NCBI RefSeq assembly: GCF_031626875.1
Contig: NZ_JANDMF010000009.1
Span: 36,569 to 100,568 of the forward strand
DNA from: Clostridium sp031626875
Lineage (GTDB): Bacteria; Bacillota; Clostridia; Clostridiales; Clostridiaceae
Length of the DNA: 64,000 nt
Direction: 5' to 3'
Of the stretch, positions 54,348 through 63,036 are shown piece after piece. Position numbers and translations under genes: made by a program. Below the pieces are notes generated by a model. It was not told the origin of the DNA, did no database searches, and saw nothing but the letters and a program-made list of their open reading frames with translations. The stretch's first letter is position 1, and each line of letters starts with the position of its first letter.

Positions 54348-55211
54348 TTAATTCAATCCTAAGGCTTTATAAATAGCTTTTGCTACTCCAGCATTATTGT
54401 TAGTATCAGTTATATACTTAGCAATTTCTTTTATTTCATCTATAGCATTTTCCATTGCATAAGATTCAGTAAATTCAGTAAACATGGTGTAATCATTAAA
54501 GCTATCACCAATTACCATAACTTCATCCTTACTTACTCCCATCTTTTTGGCAACTTTTGCTAAAATTATTCCTTTTTGTGCATCTTTATTTGTTATTTCT
54601 ATATTATCCCTAAATGAAGAAGATACAGCCAAATCTTCTATTTCATCTAGTTTAAATTTCATATCTCTTATTACATTTGTATCATTATAAAATGCAAATA
54701 TTTTTCTAATTTCTACTGATGTTTCCAAGAACACTTCAAGATTTTCAATATACTTCAATTTCTTAAAGTGTTCTTGATTCCTGGATAATTCTAAAGCCTC
54801 TTCAAATGATTCTATCTTTTGAAATGATTGTGCCATATAAGCCATTCCTTTTAAAGCATCTTCCTTACTATCCGCAGTAAATATACCTCTATCTGTAAAT
54901 ATTTGAGCTCTTATTCCAGCTTCATTCATCATTCCTATAACTTTTTTAACTGTACTTTTTTCTATATCTATTTTTTCTAATATATTACCATTCTCATCCC
55001 TATATTCAGCCCCATTTGATAATATACATTCACACTTCAATCCATAGCCCTTAATCACTGGTAATACACCATCAATATCTCTCCCTGTTGATATAGTAAA
55101 ATGTACCCCTAGCTCTTGTGCTTTCTTTATAGCTTCTAAATTTTCTTTAGATATTTCATGATTACTATTTAATAATGTTCCATCCATATCTGAAGCAATA
55201 ATTTTTATCAT
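54348..55211 (-). CDS. Cof-type HAD-superfamily phosphatase
   Basis: A 287-residue HAD hydrolase with motif I IASDMDGTLLNSNHE at the N-terminus, TISTGRDIDG, a Cof-type cap, and VMVIGDSFNDYTMFTEF near residue 235. Paralogue of the gene at 49006-49824. Substrate unknown. The 55212-55471 gap upstream holds no gene. Confidence 0.93.
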   Translation of the reverse strand: MIKIIASDMDGTLLNSNHEISKENLEAIKKAQELGVHFTISTGRDIDGVLPVIKGYGLKCECILSNGAEYRDENGNILEKIDIEKSTVKKVIGMMNEAGIRAQIFTDRGIFTADSKEDALKGMAYMAQSFQKIESFEEALELSRNQEHFKKLKYIENLEVFLETSVEIRKIFAFYNDTNVIRDMKFKLDEIEDLAVSSSFRDNIEITNKDAQKGIILAKVAKKMGVSKDEVMVIGDSFNDYTMFTEFTESYAMENAIDEIKEIAKYITDTNNNAGVAKAIYKALGLN

Positions 55212-55432
55212 ACTCTTCCTCCTTCTCCCTAATCTCTATCATAATAATTAAAATAATCTTGAAAGAGCATTTAACATTTGTTTATACCACTTTCATATAA
55301 TTATAGTGTTTCGTTCTGTATCTAGATAATTAAAACATTGTTTTTAAGAGCATGTCAATTAATTCTTTAATTATATTCTAATATATATAATTTAAAATTT
55401 GGATTGTAAAATTTAAAATCTGTACCCACACA

Positions 55433-55473
55433 AATATAAAGGAACTAACATTTCTGTTAAGTTCCCTTATATT
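55433..55473 (-). terminator. Terminator overlapping the ABC-class ATPase stop
   Basis: Imperfect stem AATATAAAGGAACTAACA with TGTTAAGTTCCCTTATATT and 4-nt loop; the stop codon lies in the first RNA arm. U-tract weak. Confidence 0.55.
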
Positions 55474-57154
55474 ATAACTTTAATTTTCTGTACCTATTAA
55501 AAGCAGCCATTATTTCTTGCCTTCTAGGCATAGCTAAATTTCCGTTGCTACTAAAACAAGTTAATCCCCTATCTTTCATTACCTTTAATATTTCATCTGT
55601 TATTTGAATTATATCTAATTTTCCATTTACTATATTTTCTTCAGCCCACTTCATTATATATCCAATTGCAGTAATCTGTTCATGATCTATTATCTGCTCT
55701 ACAGCCCTTAACTCAATTTTTTCTTTATTTATATCCAAAGCATCAATTCCTAATGTCTTTATTTTTATACCTTTAGGACCTCTTTCAATACTTCCTCTTT
55801 TTACTATTCTATTAAATCTAATATTTATATTTTTATCATATATTCTATTTAATATTTTACCCGTACTTAATGATTTTGCACTTTCTGTTACATCCTTTGG
55901 CTCATAGGAATCCATTTGAATAACAGTATCAGCTATATCAAAAAAATCTCCTGAGCTACCTACAACAATAATAGTTGATATTCCTTTTTGTTCATACAAA
56001 GGCCTTACTACTTCAATAAATGGTGTGATAGGCTCCTTTTCCTTTGCAACTAATTTTTGCATTACATCATCTCTAATCATAAAATTAGTTGCAGATGTAT
56101 CCTCATCTATTAAAAATAATCTTGTTCCACTTTCTATTCCTTCAACTATATTGGCAGCTTGTGATGTGCTTCCACTTGCATTCTCACTATAAAATCCTCT
56201 TGTATCCTTCCCATTTGGAAGATTATTTATAAATAATGAAATATCATCATTATGAATCACTCTTCCATCTTCTGCTCTTACCTTTATTGCAGTATTATCA
56301 GTGATAACAAACTCCCTTCCATCTCCTTCTATATGATTATATACACCAAGTTCTAATGCTCTTAACAATGTAGATTTTCCATGATATCCACCACCAACAA
56401 TTAAATTTATCCCTTTTGGAATTCCCATTCCTTTAATCTCCCCCATATTTGGTAGATTGAAAATTACTTCTAAACTCTTAGGCGTTTGAAATTTTTTCCC
56501 ATCTTTTAACGGTTTAGAAGAAACTCCACTTTCTCTAGGCAATATTGACCCATTAGCTACAAAAGATATTAAACCCCTTCTTGAAAGTTCATTTCTTATA
56601 TGTGCCTGATCTTCTACTAATCTTACTCTATCCACAAGTTTTTCCTTATCTATATTATTATATATCACAGAATTCTTAACAATTTGAGGCAAAAATTCAT
56701 ATAGTATCTTTTCTAATTCTTTTGCAAGAACACTTCTTCCTCTAGCTGGAAATCCAACTTCTATTCTTACTTGTATCTCTTTTTCGTTAACAATAATAGC
56801 TGTTCTATCCAATATTTCTTGTGAACATTTACTTATAGATATTAACCCACTCTTTCCTGAGCCGTATACTCTTTTAGAATAAACATTTATATTATTATAG
56901 AATATTCTTGTTAAAAAATCTTGAACAGCAACTTTCTTATGATACTTATTAAACAATTCATTAGGTATATTAGCTACTCTTTGATTCATAATTATTCTAA
57001 CTCTTGAAGGTGCTGCAAATGGGTCCCCTTGCACATGATCTATTGACAAAATATAATCATTAAAATTATATTGACCTTCTAACGATTTATATGACTTATA
57101 TCCTCTTCCATCAATACTATAAAGCTCTTTTTTCAAATCATTTAAGTTCTTCAT
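55472..57154 (-). CDS. Predicted ATPase of the ABC class (PF09818)
   Basis: A 560-residue stand-alone ATPase, not a transporter component. Recognisable PF09818 features are the N-terminal LYSIDGRGYKSYKSLEG, LSIDHVQGDPFAAPSRVRI, Walker A IVGGGYHGKSTLLRALELGVYNHI (~250-273), FYSENASGSTSQAANI, the Walker B region LFLIDEDTSATNFMIRD and IIVVGSSGDFFDIAD. Related proteins are thought to bind RNA (MRB1590 in trypanosomes). It overlaps the upstream DUF1836 gene by 4 bp, so the two are coupled. Confidence 0.88.
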   Translation of the reverse strand: MKNLNDLKKELYSIDGRGYKSYKSLEGQYNFNDYILSIDHVQGDPFAAPSRVRIIMNQRVANIPNELFNKYHKKVAVQDFLTRIFYNNINVYSKRVYGSGKSGLISISKCSQEILDRTAIIVNEKEIQVRIEVGFPARGRSVLAKELEKILYEFLPQIVKNSVIYNNIDKEKLVDRVRLVEDQAHIRNELSRRGLISFVANGSILPRESGVSSKPLKDGKKFQTPKSLEVIFNLPNMGEIKGMGIPKGINLIVGGGYHGKSTLLRALELGVYNHIEGDGREFVITDNTAIKVRAEDGRVIHNDDISLFINNLPNGKDTRGFYSENASGSTSQAANIVEGIESGTRLFLIDEDTSATNFMIRDDVMQKLVAKEKEPITPFIEVVRPLYEQKGISTIIVVGSSGDFFDIADTVIQMDSYEPKDVTESAKSLSTGKILNRIYDKNINIRFNRIVKRGSIERGPKGIKIKTLGIDALDINKEKIELRAVEQIIDHEQITAIGYIMKWAEENIVNGKLDIIQITDEILKVMKDRGLTCFSSNGNLAMPRRQEIMAAFNRYRKLKL

Positions 57155-57726
57155 TTACTTTTATCCCCCCCAAAAAACTCGTCAATTAACTGTTCTCCAA
57201 TTCTTCTATACATATTACTCATAGATACCATAGAAGAAACAAGTAAAAACTTTTCTTCAAAATCATTATCCTTTGATAAATCACTCAATTTATCTACCTT
57301 TTTTTTAACCGAATCTTCCATTTCATTACTATCTGCTGTAGTTACTTTTAAATATCTTTCATAAAGACTTCTTAAATCATATTCTTCACCATTTTCATAT
57401 TTATTAACTATATTATCTAACATAAGCTTAATATCATTTATAGATATAATTCCTTTAAAATCATAAATAAAACTCATTAGTATTAAATGTTCCTTTGAAT
57501 ACTTTTTATTTTTAACAGACATTAAAAGTTTTGCTTTTGCGTAATTATTTATCATAGTCTTAGTTAATACTTTATCTTCTTCTTTACGTCTCATTTTTGA
57601 TAACTTACTTTCAAATAACTGAATAACCTGATCCATATATAGATCAATTTCTGGAATCTCTTCTAGTTTTATCTTTTCATCTATATTCATATTTTGTATT
57701 AAATCCATTGTATCTTCTTTATTCAC
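57151..57726 (-). CDS. DUF1836-family protein, possible regulator
   Basis: A 191-residue protein. The N-terminal part IPEIDLYMDQVIQLFE followed by DKVLTKTMINNYAKAKLL is the DUF1836 signature, a family with a predicted winged helix/MerR-like DNA-binding fold. The rest is helical and hydrophilic. Its gene starts just downstream of a palindrome that is repeated in front of the divergent hemolysin III gene, which fits autoregulation and control of that neighbour. ATGA overlap with the ABC-class ATPase gene. Confidence 0.78.
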   Translation of the reverse strand: MNKEDTMDLIQNMNIDEKIKLEEIPEIDLYMDQVIQLFESKLSKMRRKEEDKVLTKTMINNYAKAKLLMSVKNKKYSKEHLILMSFIYDFKGIISINDIKLMLDNIVNKYENGEEYDLRSLYERYLKVTTADSNEMEDSVKKKVDKLSDLSKDNDFEEKFLLVSSMVSMSNMYRRIGEQLIDEFFGGDKSK

Positions 57727-57740
57727 AGTATCACTCCCTC

Positions 57741-57758
57741 ATGTAGTTTTTAAAACTA
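57741..57758. promoter_or_regulatory. Palindromic operator candidate, DUF1836 side
   Basis: ATGTAGTTTTTAAAACTA, containing the near-perfect 15-bp palindrome TAGTTTTTAAAACTA (arms TAGTTTT/AAAACTA), 15 bp upstream of the DUF1836 start codon. An identical 18-bp copy lies inverted at 57906-57923. Confidence 0.6.
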
Positions 57759-57905
57759 TATATTATCTTACACATATAATATTAATAGTATTTAAGAGAT
57801 ATTTCAAGAAAATTGGGTAAAATATATATATATAACTATAAAATCAATGAAATTTATATTTGACTTATCAATATATATATATGATAATTTCAATATAACG
57901 TCAGG

Positions 57906-57923
57906 TAGTTTTAAAAACTACAT
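57906..57923. promoter_or_regulatory. Palindromic operator candidate, hemolysin III side
   Basis: Reverse-complement copy of the 18-bp sequence at 57741-57758, 22 bp before the hemolysin III start. The same distance class to both genes suggests one factor acts on both divergent units. Confidence 0.6.
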
Positions 57924-57945
57924 ATTGTTTTACGGAGGTGCAAAA

Positions 57946-58593
57946 ATGACAAAACATTTAAGAGAGCCTATAAATGGCTTAACTCATTTAACCGGTGCTA
58001 TCTTATCACTATTTGGCTTGATTGCCTTAATAGTAAAAGTAGCATCTTCTAATGGAAAACTAATTGATTATGTTGCTATTGTAAGTTTTGGTGTAAGTAT
58101 GATACTACTGTATAGTGCATCAGCAACGTATCATTCTGTTATTTCAAGTGATTCAGTTATTAAAACTTTAAAAAAAGTAGATCATTCTATGATTTTTATT
58201 CTTATAGCTGGTTCATATGCACCACTTTGTTTGATAGCATTACAAAATTCTATTGGTCATGCATTGTTTACAACTGTTGCCATCGCAGCTATTATTGGTA
58301 TAGTATTTAAGATATGTTGGGTTACTTGTCCTAAATGGATTAGTAGCACTATTTATATAGGAATTGGATGGTTTGCTATTTTTGCAATTTATCCATTAAC
58401 AAAAGTTTTAGCTTCTACTGGTATATTTTTATTAGTCTTAGGTGGAATAATGTATACAATAGGTGGGGTTATATATGCTTTAAAATCTGAAAAAATTAGA
58501 ATTGGCTCTTTTGGTGGTCATGAAATATTTCATATTTTTATAATGTTAGGAACCCTATGCCATTTCTTTTGTGTTTTTAATTATGTTTTATAA
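57946..58593 (+). CDS. Hemolysin III family (PAQR-type) membrane protein
   Basis: A 215-residue seven-helix membrane protein of the YqfA/hemolysin III branch of the PAQR superfamily: EPINGLTHLTGAILSL, SATYHSV, KKVDHSMIFILIAGSYAPLCL and GGHEIFHIFIMLGTLCHFF carry the conserved Asp/His residues of the metal site (SxxxH, HxxxH). PAQR members are thought to be ceramidase-like hydrolases or lipid sensors. ATG 57946 is preceded by CGGAGGTG; the longer frame has no such site. Confidence 0.88.
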   Translation: MTKHLREPINGLTHLTGAILSLFGLIALIVKVASSNGKLIDYVAIVSFGVSMILLYSASATYHSVISSDSVIKTLKKVDHSMIFILIAGSYAPLCLIALQNSIGHALFTTVAIAAIIGIVFKICWVTCPKWISSTIYIGIGWFAIFAIYPLTKVLASTGIFLLVLGGIMYTIGGVIYALKSEKIRIGSFGGHEIFHIFIMLGTLCHFFCVFNYVL

Positions 58594-58603
58594 TTGCCTA
58601 CTC

Positions 58604-58640
58604 TTCATTAAAAAGAAAATATTTTTCTCTTTTTAATGAA
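58604..58640 (+). terminator. Terminator of the hemolysin III gene
   Basis: Imperfect stem TTCATTAAAAAGA with TCTTTTTAATGAA after the stop. Confidence 0.65.
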
Positions 58641-58647
58641 TTTAAAT

Positions 58648-58680
58648 AAGCAAAGGTGCAACCTCCATTGCCCTTTGCTT
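58648..58680 (-). terminator. Terminator of ybaK
   Basis: Nine-bp stem AAGCAAAGG/CCTTTGCTT, 8 bp after the ybaK stop on the minus strand. Confidence 0.7.
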
Positions 58681-58687
58681 TATATTT

Positions 58688-59158
58688 TTATACTACTATA
58701 TTTTCAAATTTTGCTTCAATTACAGATGCTAATTCTAGGGGATTGACTTCAATCTGAAGACCTATCTTACCTGCACTAAATACTATATTAGAAAATTTTT
58801 CAGCTGAATTATGTATAAAAGTCTTATAAGCTTTTTTCATTGCCAAAGGAGAACATCCCCCTCTAATATAACCTGTATATTTATTTATATCTTTAACATG
58901 TATCATATCCAAATTTTTTTCACCAGCTACCATTGCTGCTTTTTTCAAATCTAATTCTTCAATAACTGGTATTACAAACACATATAATTCCTTTGAATTT
59001 CCTTGTGTAACTAATGTTTTAAATACAGTATTTACATCCTTTCCTATCTTCTCAGCAACAGCTATTCCATCTATCTTCCCGTCCTTATTCTCATAAGATA
59101 TTGTATTATATTTAATGTTATTTTTATCTAATAATCTCATTGCATTAGTTTTTTGCAT
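58688..59158 (-). CDS. ybaK: Cys-tRNA(Pro) deacylase, YbaK/EbsC family
   Basis: A 156-residue trans-editing enzyme that removes Cys mischarged on tRNA-Pro. Family motifs: KTNAMRLLDKNNIKY, the GKDVNTVFKTLVTQG segment with the catalytic Lys, DLKKAAMVAGEK, and IRGGCSPLAMKK. Length and pattern match YbaK. ATG 59158 follows GAGGAG; a GTG two codons earlier is less likely. Confidence 0.94.
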   Translation of the reverse strand: MQKTNAMRLLDKNNIKYNTISYENKDGKIDGIAVAEKIGKDVNTVFKTLVTQGNSKELYVFVIPVIEELDLKKAAMVAGEKNLDMIHVKDINKYTGYIRGGCSPLAMKKAYKTFIHNSAEKFSNIVFSAGKIGLQIEVNPLELASVIEAKFENIVV

Positions 59159-59364
59159 TTTCACCTACTCCTCAATAATAATATTAAAATTATCTTTATA
59201 ACTTATTTTAATACTGCTTATAAACACAATTTTCTTTATTTTATACCTTAATTGACAATTTTGTAAATAATCCACCCTACTAAAAAAGTTATGAGTGTTC
59301 TTTATATCTTTGTTCTATGGTATAATAACGAAATGAATAAAAAAACGAAATGAGGTAGAAATAA

Positions 59365-60957
59365 TTGATAACTGTATCAAATGTTAGTTTAAGATATGGC
59401 GGACGTAAATTATTTGAAGATGTAAATTTAAAATTTACTCCTGGTAATTGCTATGGTGTAATTGGTGCAAATGGTGCTGGTAAGAGTACTTTCTTAAAGA
59501 TTTTATCTGGAGAAGTTGAACCTAACACTGGTGAAGTTTCATTAGCTCCAAATGTTAGAATGTCTGTTTTGAAACAAGATCACTATCAATATGATGATTT
59601 TGAAGTTCTAGAAACAGTAATTATGGGAAATGAACGCTTGTATCAAATAATGAAAGAAAAAGACGCTCTATATGCAAAACCTGACTTTTCTGATGAGGAT
59701 GGTATTAAAGCATCTGAATTAGAAGGAGAATTTGCTGACCTTAATGGTTGGGAAGCAGAGTCTGAAGCATCTTCATTATTACAAGATCTAGGAATAGGAA
59801 CTGAATCTCACTATAAAAAGATTTCTGAACTTACTGGAGGAGAAAAAGTTAAAGTTCTTTTAGCTCAAGCTCTATTTGGTAATCCTGGAGTTCTAGTACT
59901 AGACGAACCTACTAACCACTTAGATTTAAAATCAGTTAACTGGCTTGAAGATTTCTTAATAAATTTTGAAGGAACTGTTATAGTTGTATCCCATGATAGG
60001 CATTTCTTAAATACAGTTTGTACACAAATGGCAGATGTTGATTTCGGGAAAATTAAAATTTATGTTGGTAACTATGATTTCTGGTATGAATCAAGTCAAC
60101 TTGCTCTTCAGATGTCTAAAGACCAAAACAAGAAGAAAGAAGAAAAAATTAAAGAACTTCAAGACTTTATTGCAAGATTCAGTGCTAATGCATCAAAATC
60201 TAAGCAAGCTACTTCTCGTAAAAAGTTATTAGATAAGATAACATTAGATGATATTCAACCATCAAGCAGAAGATATCCATTTGTAGGATTTAAGGCTGAA
60301 AGAGAAGTGGGTAATGATATACTTACAGTTAAAGATCTTTCAAAGACTATTGATGGCGTTAATGTTTTAGATAATGTAAACTTTATGGTTAATAAAGGTG
60401 ATAAAATCGCTTTAATTGGTAATGAAATTGCAGTAACTACATTATTTAAAATATTATCTGGTGAAATGGAGCCAGATAGTGGTAGTTACAAATGGGGAAT
60501 TACTATTACAACGTCTTACTTCCCTAATGATAACTCTGAATATTTTAATGACTCTAACTTATCTTTAGTAGATTGGCTTAGACAATTCTCTGAAGAAAAA
60601 GCGGAAAGTTACATAAGGGGCTTCCTTGGAAGAATGTTATTCTCTGGAGAAGAAGCTTTAAAAGAAGCTAATGTATTGTCAGGAGGCGAGAAGGTTAGAT
60701 GTATGTTATCTAGAATGATGCTTTCTAATGCAAATGTATTAATGCTAGATCAACCTACTAATCATTTAGATCTTGAATCAATTACAGCTGTAAACAATGG
60801 ATTAAAGGATTTTAATAGCAATATATTATTTGCTTCTCATGACCACCAATTTATTGAAACTATAGCTAATAGAATAATAGATATTAAATATGACGGTTCT
60901 ATAGTTGACAGAACTATGACTTATGATGAATACTTAGAATTCTCCAAAAATAACTAA
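59365..60957 (+). CDS. ABC-F family ATP-binding protein (YkpA/YbiT-like)
   Basis: A 530-residue soluble protein with two ABC domains and no membrane segments, as in ribosome-acting ABC-F factors. First domain: Walker A GANGAGKST (~33-41), signature LTGGEK, Walker B LVLDEPTNHLD. The second is degenerate: Walker A reads GNEIAVTTL without the catalytic Lys and Walker B reads MLDQPTNHLD with Gln in place of Glu; signature LSGGEK is intact. B. subtilis YkpA has a similar second site, so this is a family trait. TTG start after GAGGTAG. A linker of Lys-rich helices connects the domains (~240-290). Confidence 0.93.
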   Translation: MITVSNVSLRYGGRKLFEDVNLKFTPGNCYGVIGANGAGKSTFLKILSGEVEPNTGEVSLAPNVRMSVLKQDHYQYDDFEVLETVIMGNERLYQIMKEKDALYAKPDFSDEDGIKASELEGEFADLNGWEAESEASSLLQDLGIGTESHYKKISELTGGEKVKVLLAQALFGNPGVLVLDEPTNHLDLKSVNWLEDFLINFEGTVIVVSHDRHFLNTVCTQMADVDFGKIKIYVGNYDFWYESSQLALQMSKDQNKKKEEKIKELQDFIARFSANASKSKQATSRKKLLDKITLDDIQPSSRRYPFVGFKAEREVGNDILTVKDLSKTIDGVNVLDNVNFMVNKGDKIALIGNEIAVTTLFKILSGEMEPDSGSYKWGITITTSYFPNDNSEYFNDSNLSLVDWLRQFSEEKAESYIRGFLGRMLFSGEEALKEANVLSGGEKVRCMLSRMMLSNANVLMLDQPTNHLDLESITAVNNGLKDFNSNILFASHDHQFIETIANRIIDIKYDGSIVDRTMTYDEYLEFSKNN

Positions 60958-60968
60958 TCATAAATAAT

Positions 60969-61022
60969 AAATGGATGTGCTTGCTAAGAAATTTAAAATT
61001 CCTTAAGCTAACACATCCATTT
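60969..61022. terminator. Bidirectional terminator
   Basis: Eleven-bp perfect outer stem AAATGGATGTG/CACATCCATTT continued by an imperfect inner stem, followed by TTATTTTAT; between convergent ABC-F and hydrogenase genes. Confidence 0.85.
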
Positions 61023-61038
61023 TATTTTATACTACTGA

Positions 61039-62763
61039 CTACTTAGTATATTTTAAATGTAATAATTCATGAGCCTTTCCATGTCCTGGTTCCCCCATAA
61101 ATACTTCATACATCTTCTTAATAGCTGGATTTTCATGTGACTTTCTTATAGTAGCATTCTTATCTTGATTATAAAGTACAGAAGCTCTTATTGCCCTTAT
61201 ATCAATTTTTTCTCTATCTAAGTTATTCACATGAGGTTGACCACCACCATTAACGCATCCTCCCGGACATGCCATAACTTCGATAAAATGATACTTTTTA
61301 CTTTCCATCTTACCACTTTTCATGAACTCTGCTAGATTTGCTGATCCATTTACTACTGCAATGTTATAATCATTTCCACCAATATTGATAGTTGCTTCTT
61401 TGATTCCATCTAATCCTCTTACTTCAGTATAATCAACATTTTCTAAATCTTTCTTTTCTACAAAATCTTTAGCAGTTCTTATAGCAGCTTCCATAACTCC
61501 ACCAGTAGCTCCAAATATAGTCCCTGCTCCACTATATTCGCCCATTGCTGGATCTACAGTTTCATCTTCTATCTTAGCAAAATCAATTTTCGCTTCTTTT
61601 ATTAACTTAGCTAACTCTCTAGTTGTTAATACTGCATCTATTTGTCTTAGTCCATTAATTTCCATTTCAGCTCTATCAGCTTCATATTTCTTTGCAGTAC
61701 AAGGCATTATGGTAACTGTAAATACCTTAACTGGGTCTATATCTGAAATATGTGGGTAATATGTTTTTGTTGCTGTTCCAAAAATTTGTTGTGGTGACTT
61801 AGCTGATGATAAATTATCTAATAACTCTGGATAATAATTTTCAACTTGTCTAACCCAACCTGGACAACATGATGTAAACATTGGGAATGGTCCATTTTTT
61901 TCAATTCTTTGGATAAGCTCTGTAGCTTCTTCCATTATTGTCATGTCAGCACCAAAATTTATATCAAAAACTTTGTCAAATCCTAATTTTCTTAAAGATG
62001 CATATATCTTACCAGTTACATCTTGCCCATACCCCATCTTAAATAACTCTCCCATTGCAGTTCTTACAGATGGTGCCATAGCTACTATAACATGCTTATT
62101 ATTGTCAGCTAAAGCTTCCTTAACTCTATCAATATGACTCTTTTCAGATAATGCAGCAACAGGACATGCTGCTACACATTGCCCACATAATAAACAATTT
62201 GTATCATCAAAACACTTTTGATCTATAGTTGTAACAATTCTCTTTCCATCAACGTTTGCAAGCTTAATTGATTCGGTTGCTGTCTTTTCTTTACACGCAG
62301 CTTGGCATCTACCACATAATACACACTTTGTTCTATCTATAACTATTGATTTACTTCTATCATCTAAATATTCACTCTTATCTTCAACAACAAAAGGTTC
62401 AGTAGCTCTTCCTTTTGATTTTATAACTAATTTTAATAATTCACAGTTATCTTTTCTATTACATGGACCACATTTAAATTCATGCTTATTAAGTAAAGTT
62501 GACACTCTTGACTTTACTCTCTCTTGGACCTTATCAGTATTAGTTTTGATAACCATTCCATCATCTACTTTAGTTAAACAAGCTAAAGCTAAATTATTCT
62601 TACCTTCTACCTCAACTGCACAAACTCCACATTTTCCTACATTTCCACACTCTTTTAAATAACATAAAGTTGGTATGTCAATTCCATTTTGTCTTGCTGC
62701 GTCAAGAATCGTAATTCCATCCTCGACTTGGTATGATTGTTCATTAATAACAACACTTTTCAC
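61039..62763 (-). CDS. hydA: [FeFe] hydrogenase, monomeric clostridial type
   Basis: A 574-residue ferredoxin hydrogenase with the domain order of C. pasteurianum CpI: N-terminal plant-type [2Fe-2S] (Cys34, 45, 48, 62), a His-Cys3 [4Fe-4S] site (HEFKCGPCNRKDNC, ~94-107), two [4Fe-4S] clusters (CVLCGRCQAAC and CLLCGQCVAACPVAA, ~140-205), and the H-cluster domain with the three signature motifs FTSCCPGWVR, TIMPCTAKKYE and EVMACPGGCVNGGGQP. It disposes of excess electrons as H2 using reduced ferredoxin in the cytoplasm. Its maturation genes hydEFG are not in the window. A Rex-like site lies upstream. Confidence 0.97.
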   Translation of the reverse strand: MKSVVINEQSYQVEDGITILDAARQNGIDIPTLCYLKECGNVGKCGVCAVEVEGKNNLALACLTKVDDGMVIKTNTDKVQERVKSRVSTLLNKHEFKCGPCNRKDNCELLKLVIKSKGRATEPFVVEDKSEYLDDRSKSIVIDRTKCVLCGRCQAACKEKTATESIKLANVDGKRIVTTIDQKCFDDTNCLLCGQCVAACPVAALSEKSHIDRVKEALADNNKHVIVAMAPSVRTAMGELFKMGYGQDVTGKIYASLRKLGFDKVFDINFGADMTIMEEATELIQRIEKNGPFPMFTSCCPGWVRQVENYYPELLDNLSSAKSPQQIFGTATKTYYPHISDIDPVKVFTVTIMPCTAKKYEADRAEMEINGLRQIDAVLTTRELAKLIKEAKIDFAKIEDETVDPAMGEYSGAGTIFGATGGVMEAAIRTAKDFVEKKDLENVDYTEVRGLDGIKEATINIGGNDYNIAVVNGSANLAEFMKSGKMESKKYHFIEVMACPGGCVNGGGQPHVNNLDREKIDIRAIRASVLYNQDKNATIRKSHENPAIKKMYEVFMGEPGHGKAHELLHLKYTK

Positions 62764-62870
62764 GCCTAAGTCCTCCCTAAATTAACATTATAAATTTTTG
62801 CATTTTCGATATAATTCTTACACTCATTAGTGTATCATATAAATAATCAAAAACCTTAATTTTCAGACAA

Positions 62871-62888
62871 TTGTTAATTAATTGTCAA
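62871..62888 (-). promoter_or_regulatory. Rex-like operator upstream of hydA
   Basis: The minus strand reads TTGACAATTAATTAACAA, matching 12 of 14 defined positions of the clostridial Rex consensus TTGTTAAnnnnTTAACAA. It also contains a TTGACA. It lies about 110 bp before the hydA start. Rex senses the NADH/NAD+ ratio and controls hydA in other clostridia. A promoter -10 could not be assigned with confidence. Confidence 0.45.
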
Positions 62889-63036
62889 TCATCTATATCC
62901 CTTTCCATATTCCCTATACTTTACTTAATAATTCTATATTATTTGTGCAGAATATAACTATATAGTATACTTTATATTAGATTTATCCTAAAATAAGTAT
63001 TATATTATACTAAAGAAGTGAGTAAGAGAGGTAATT

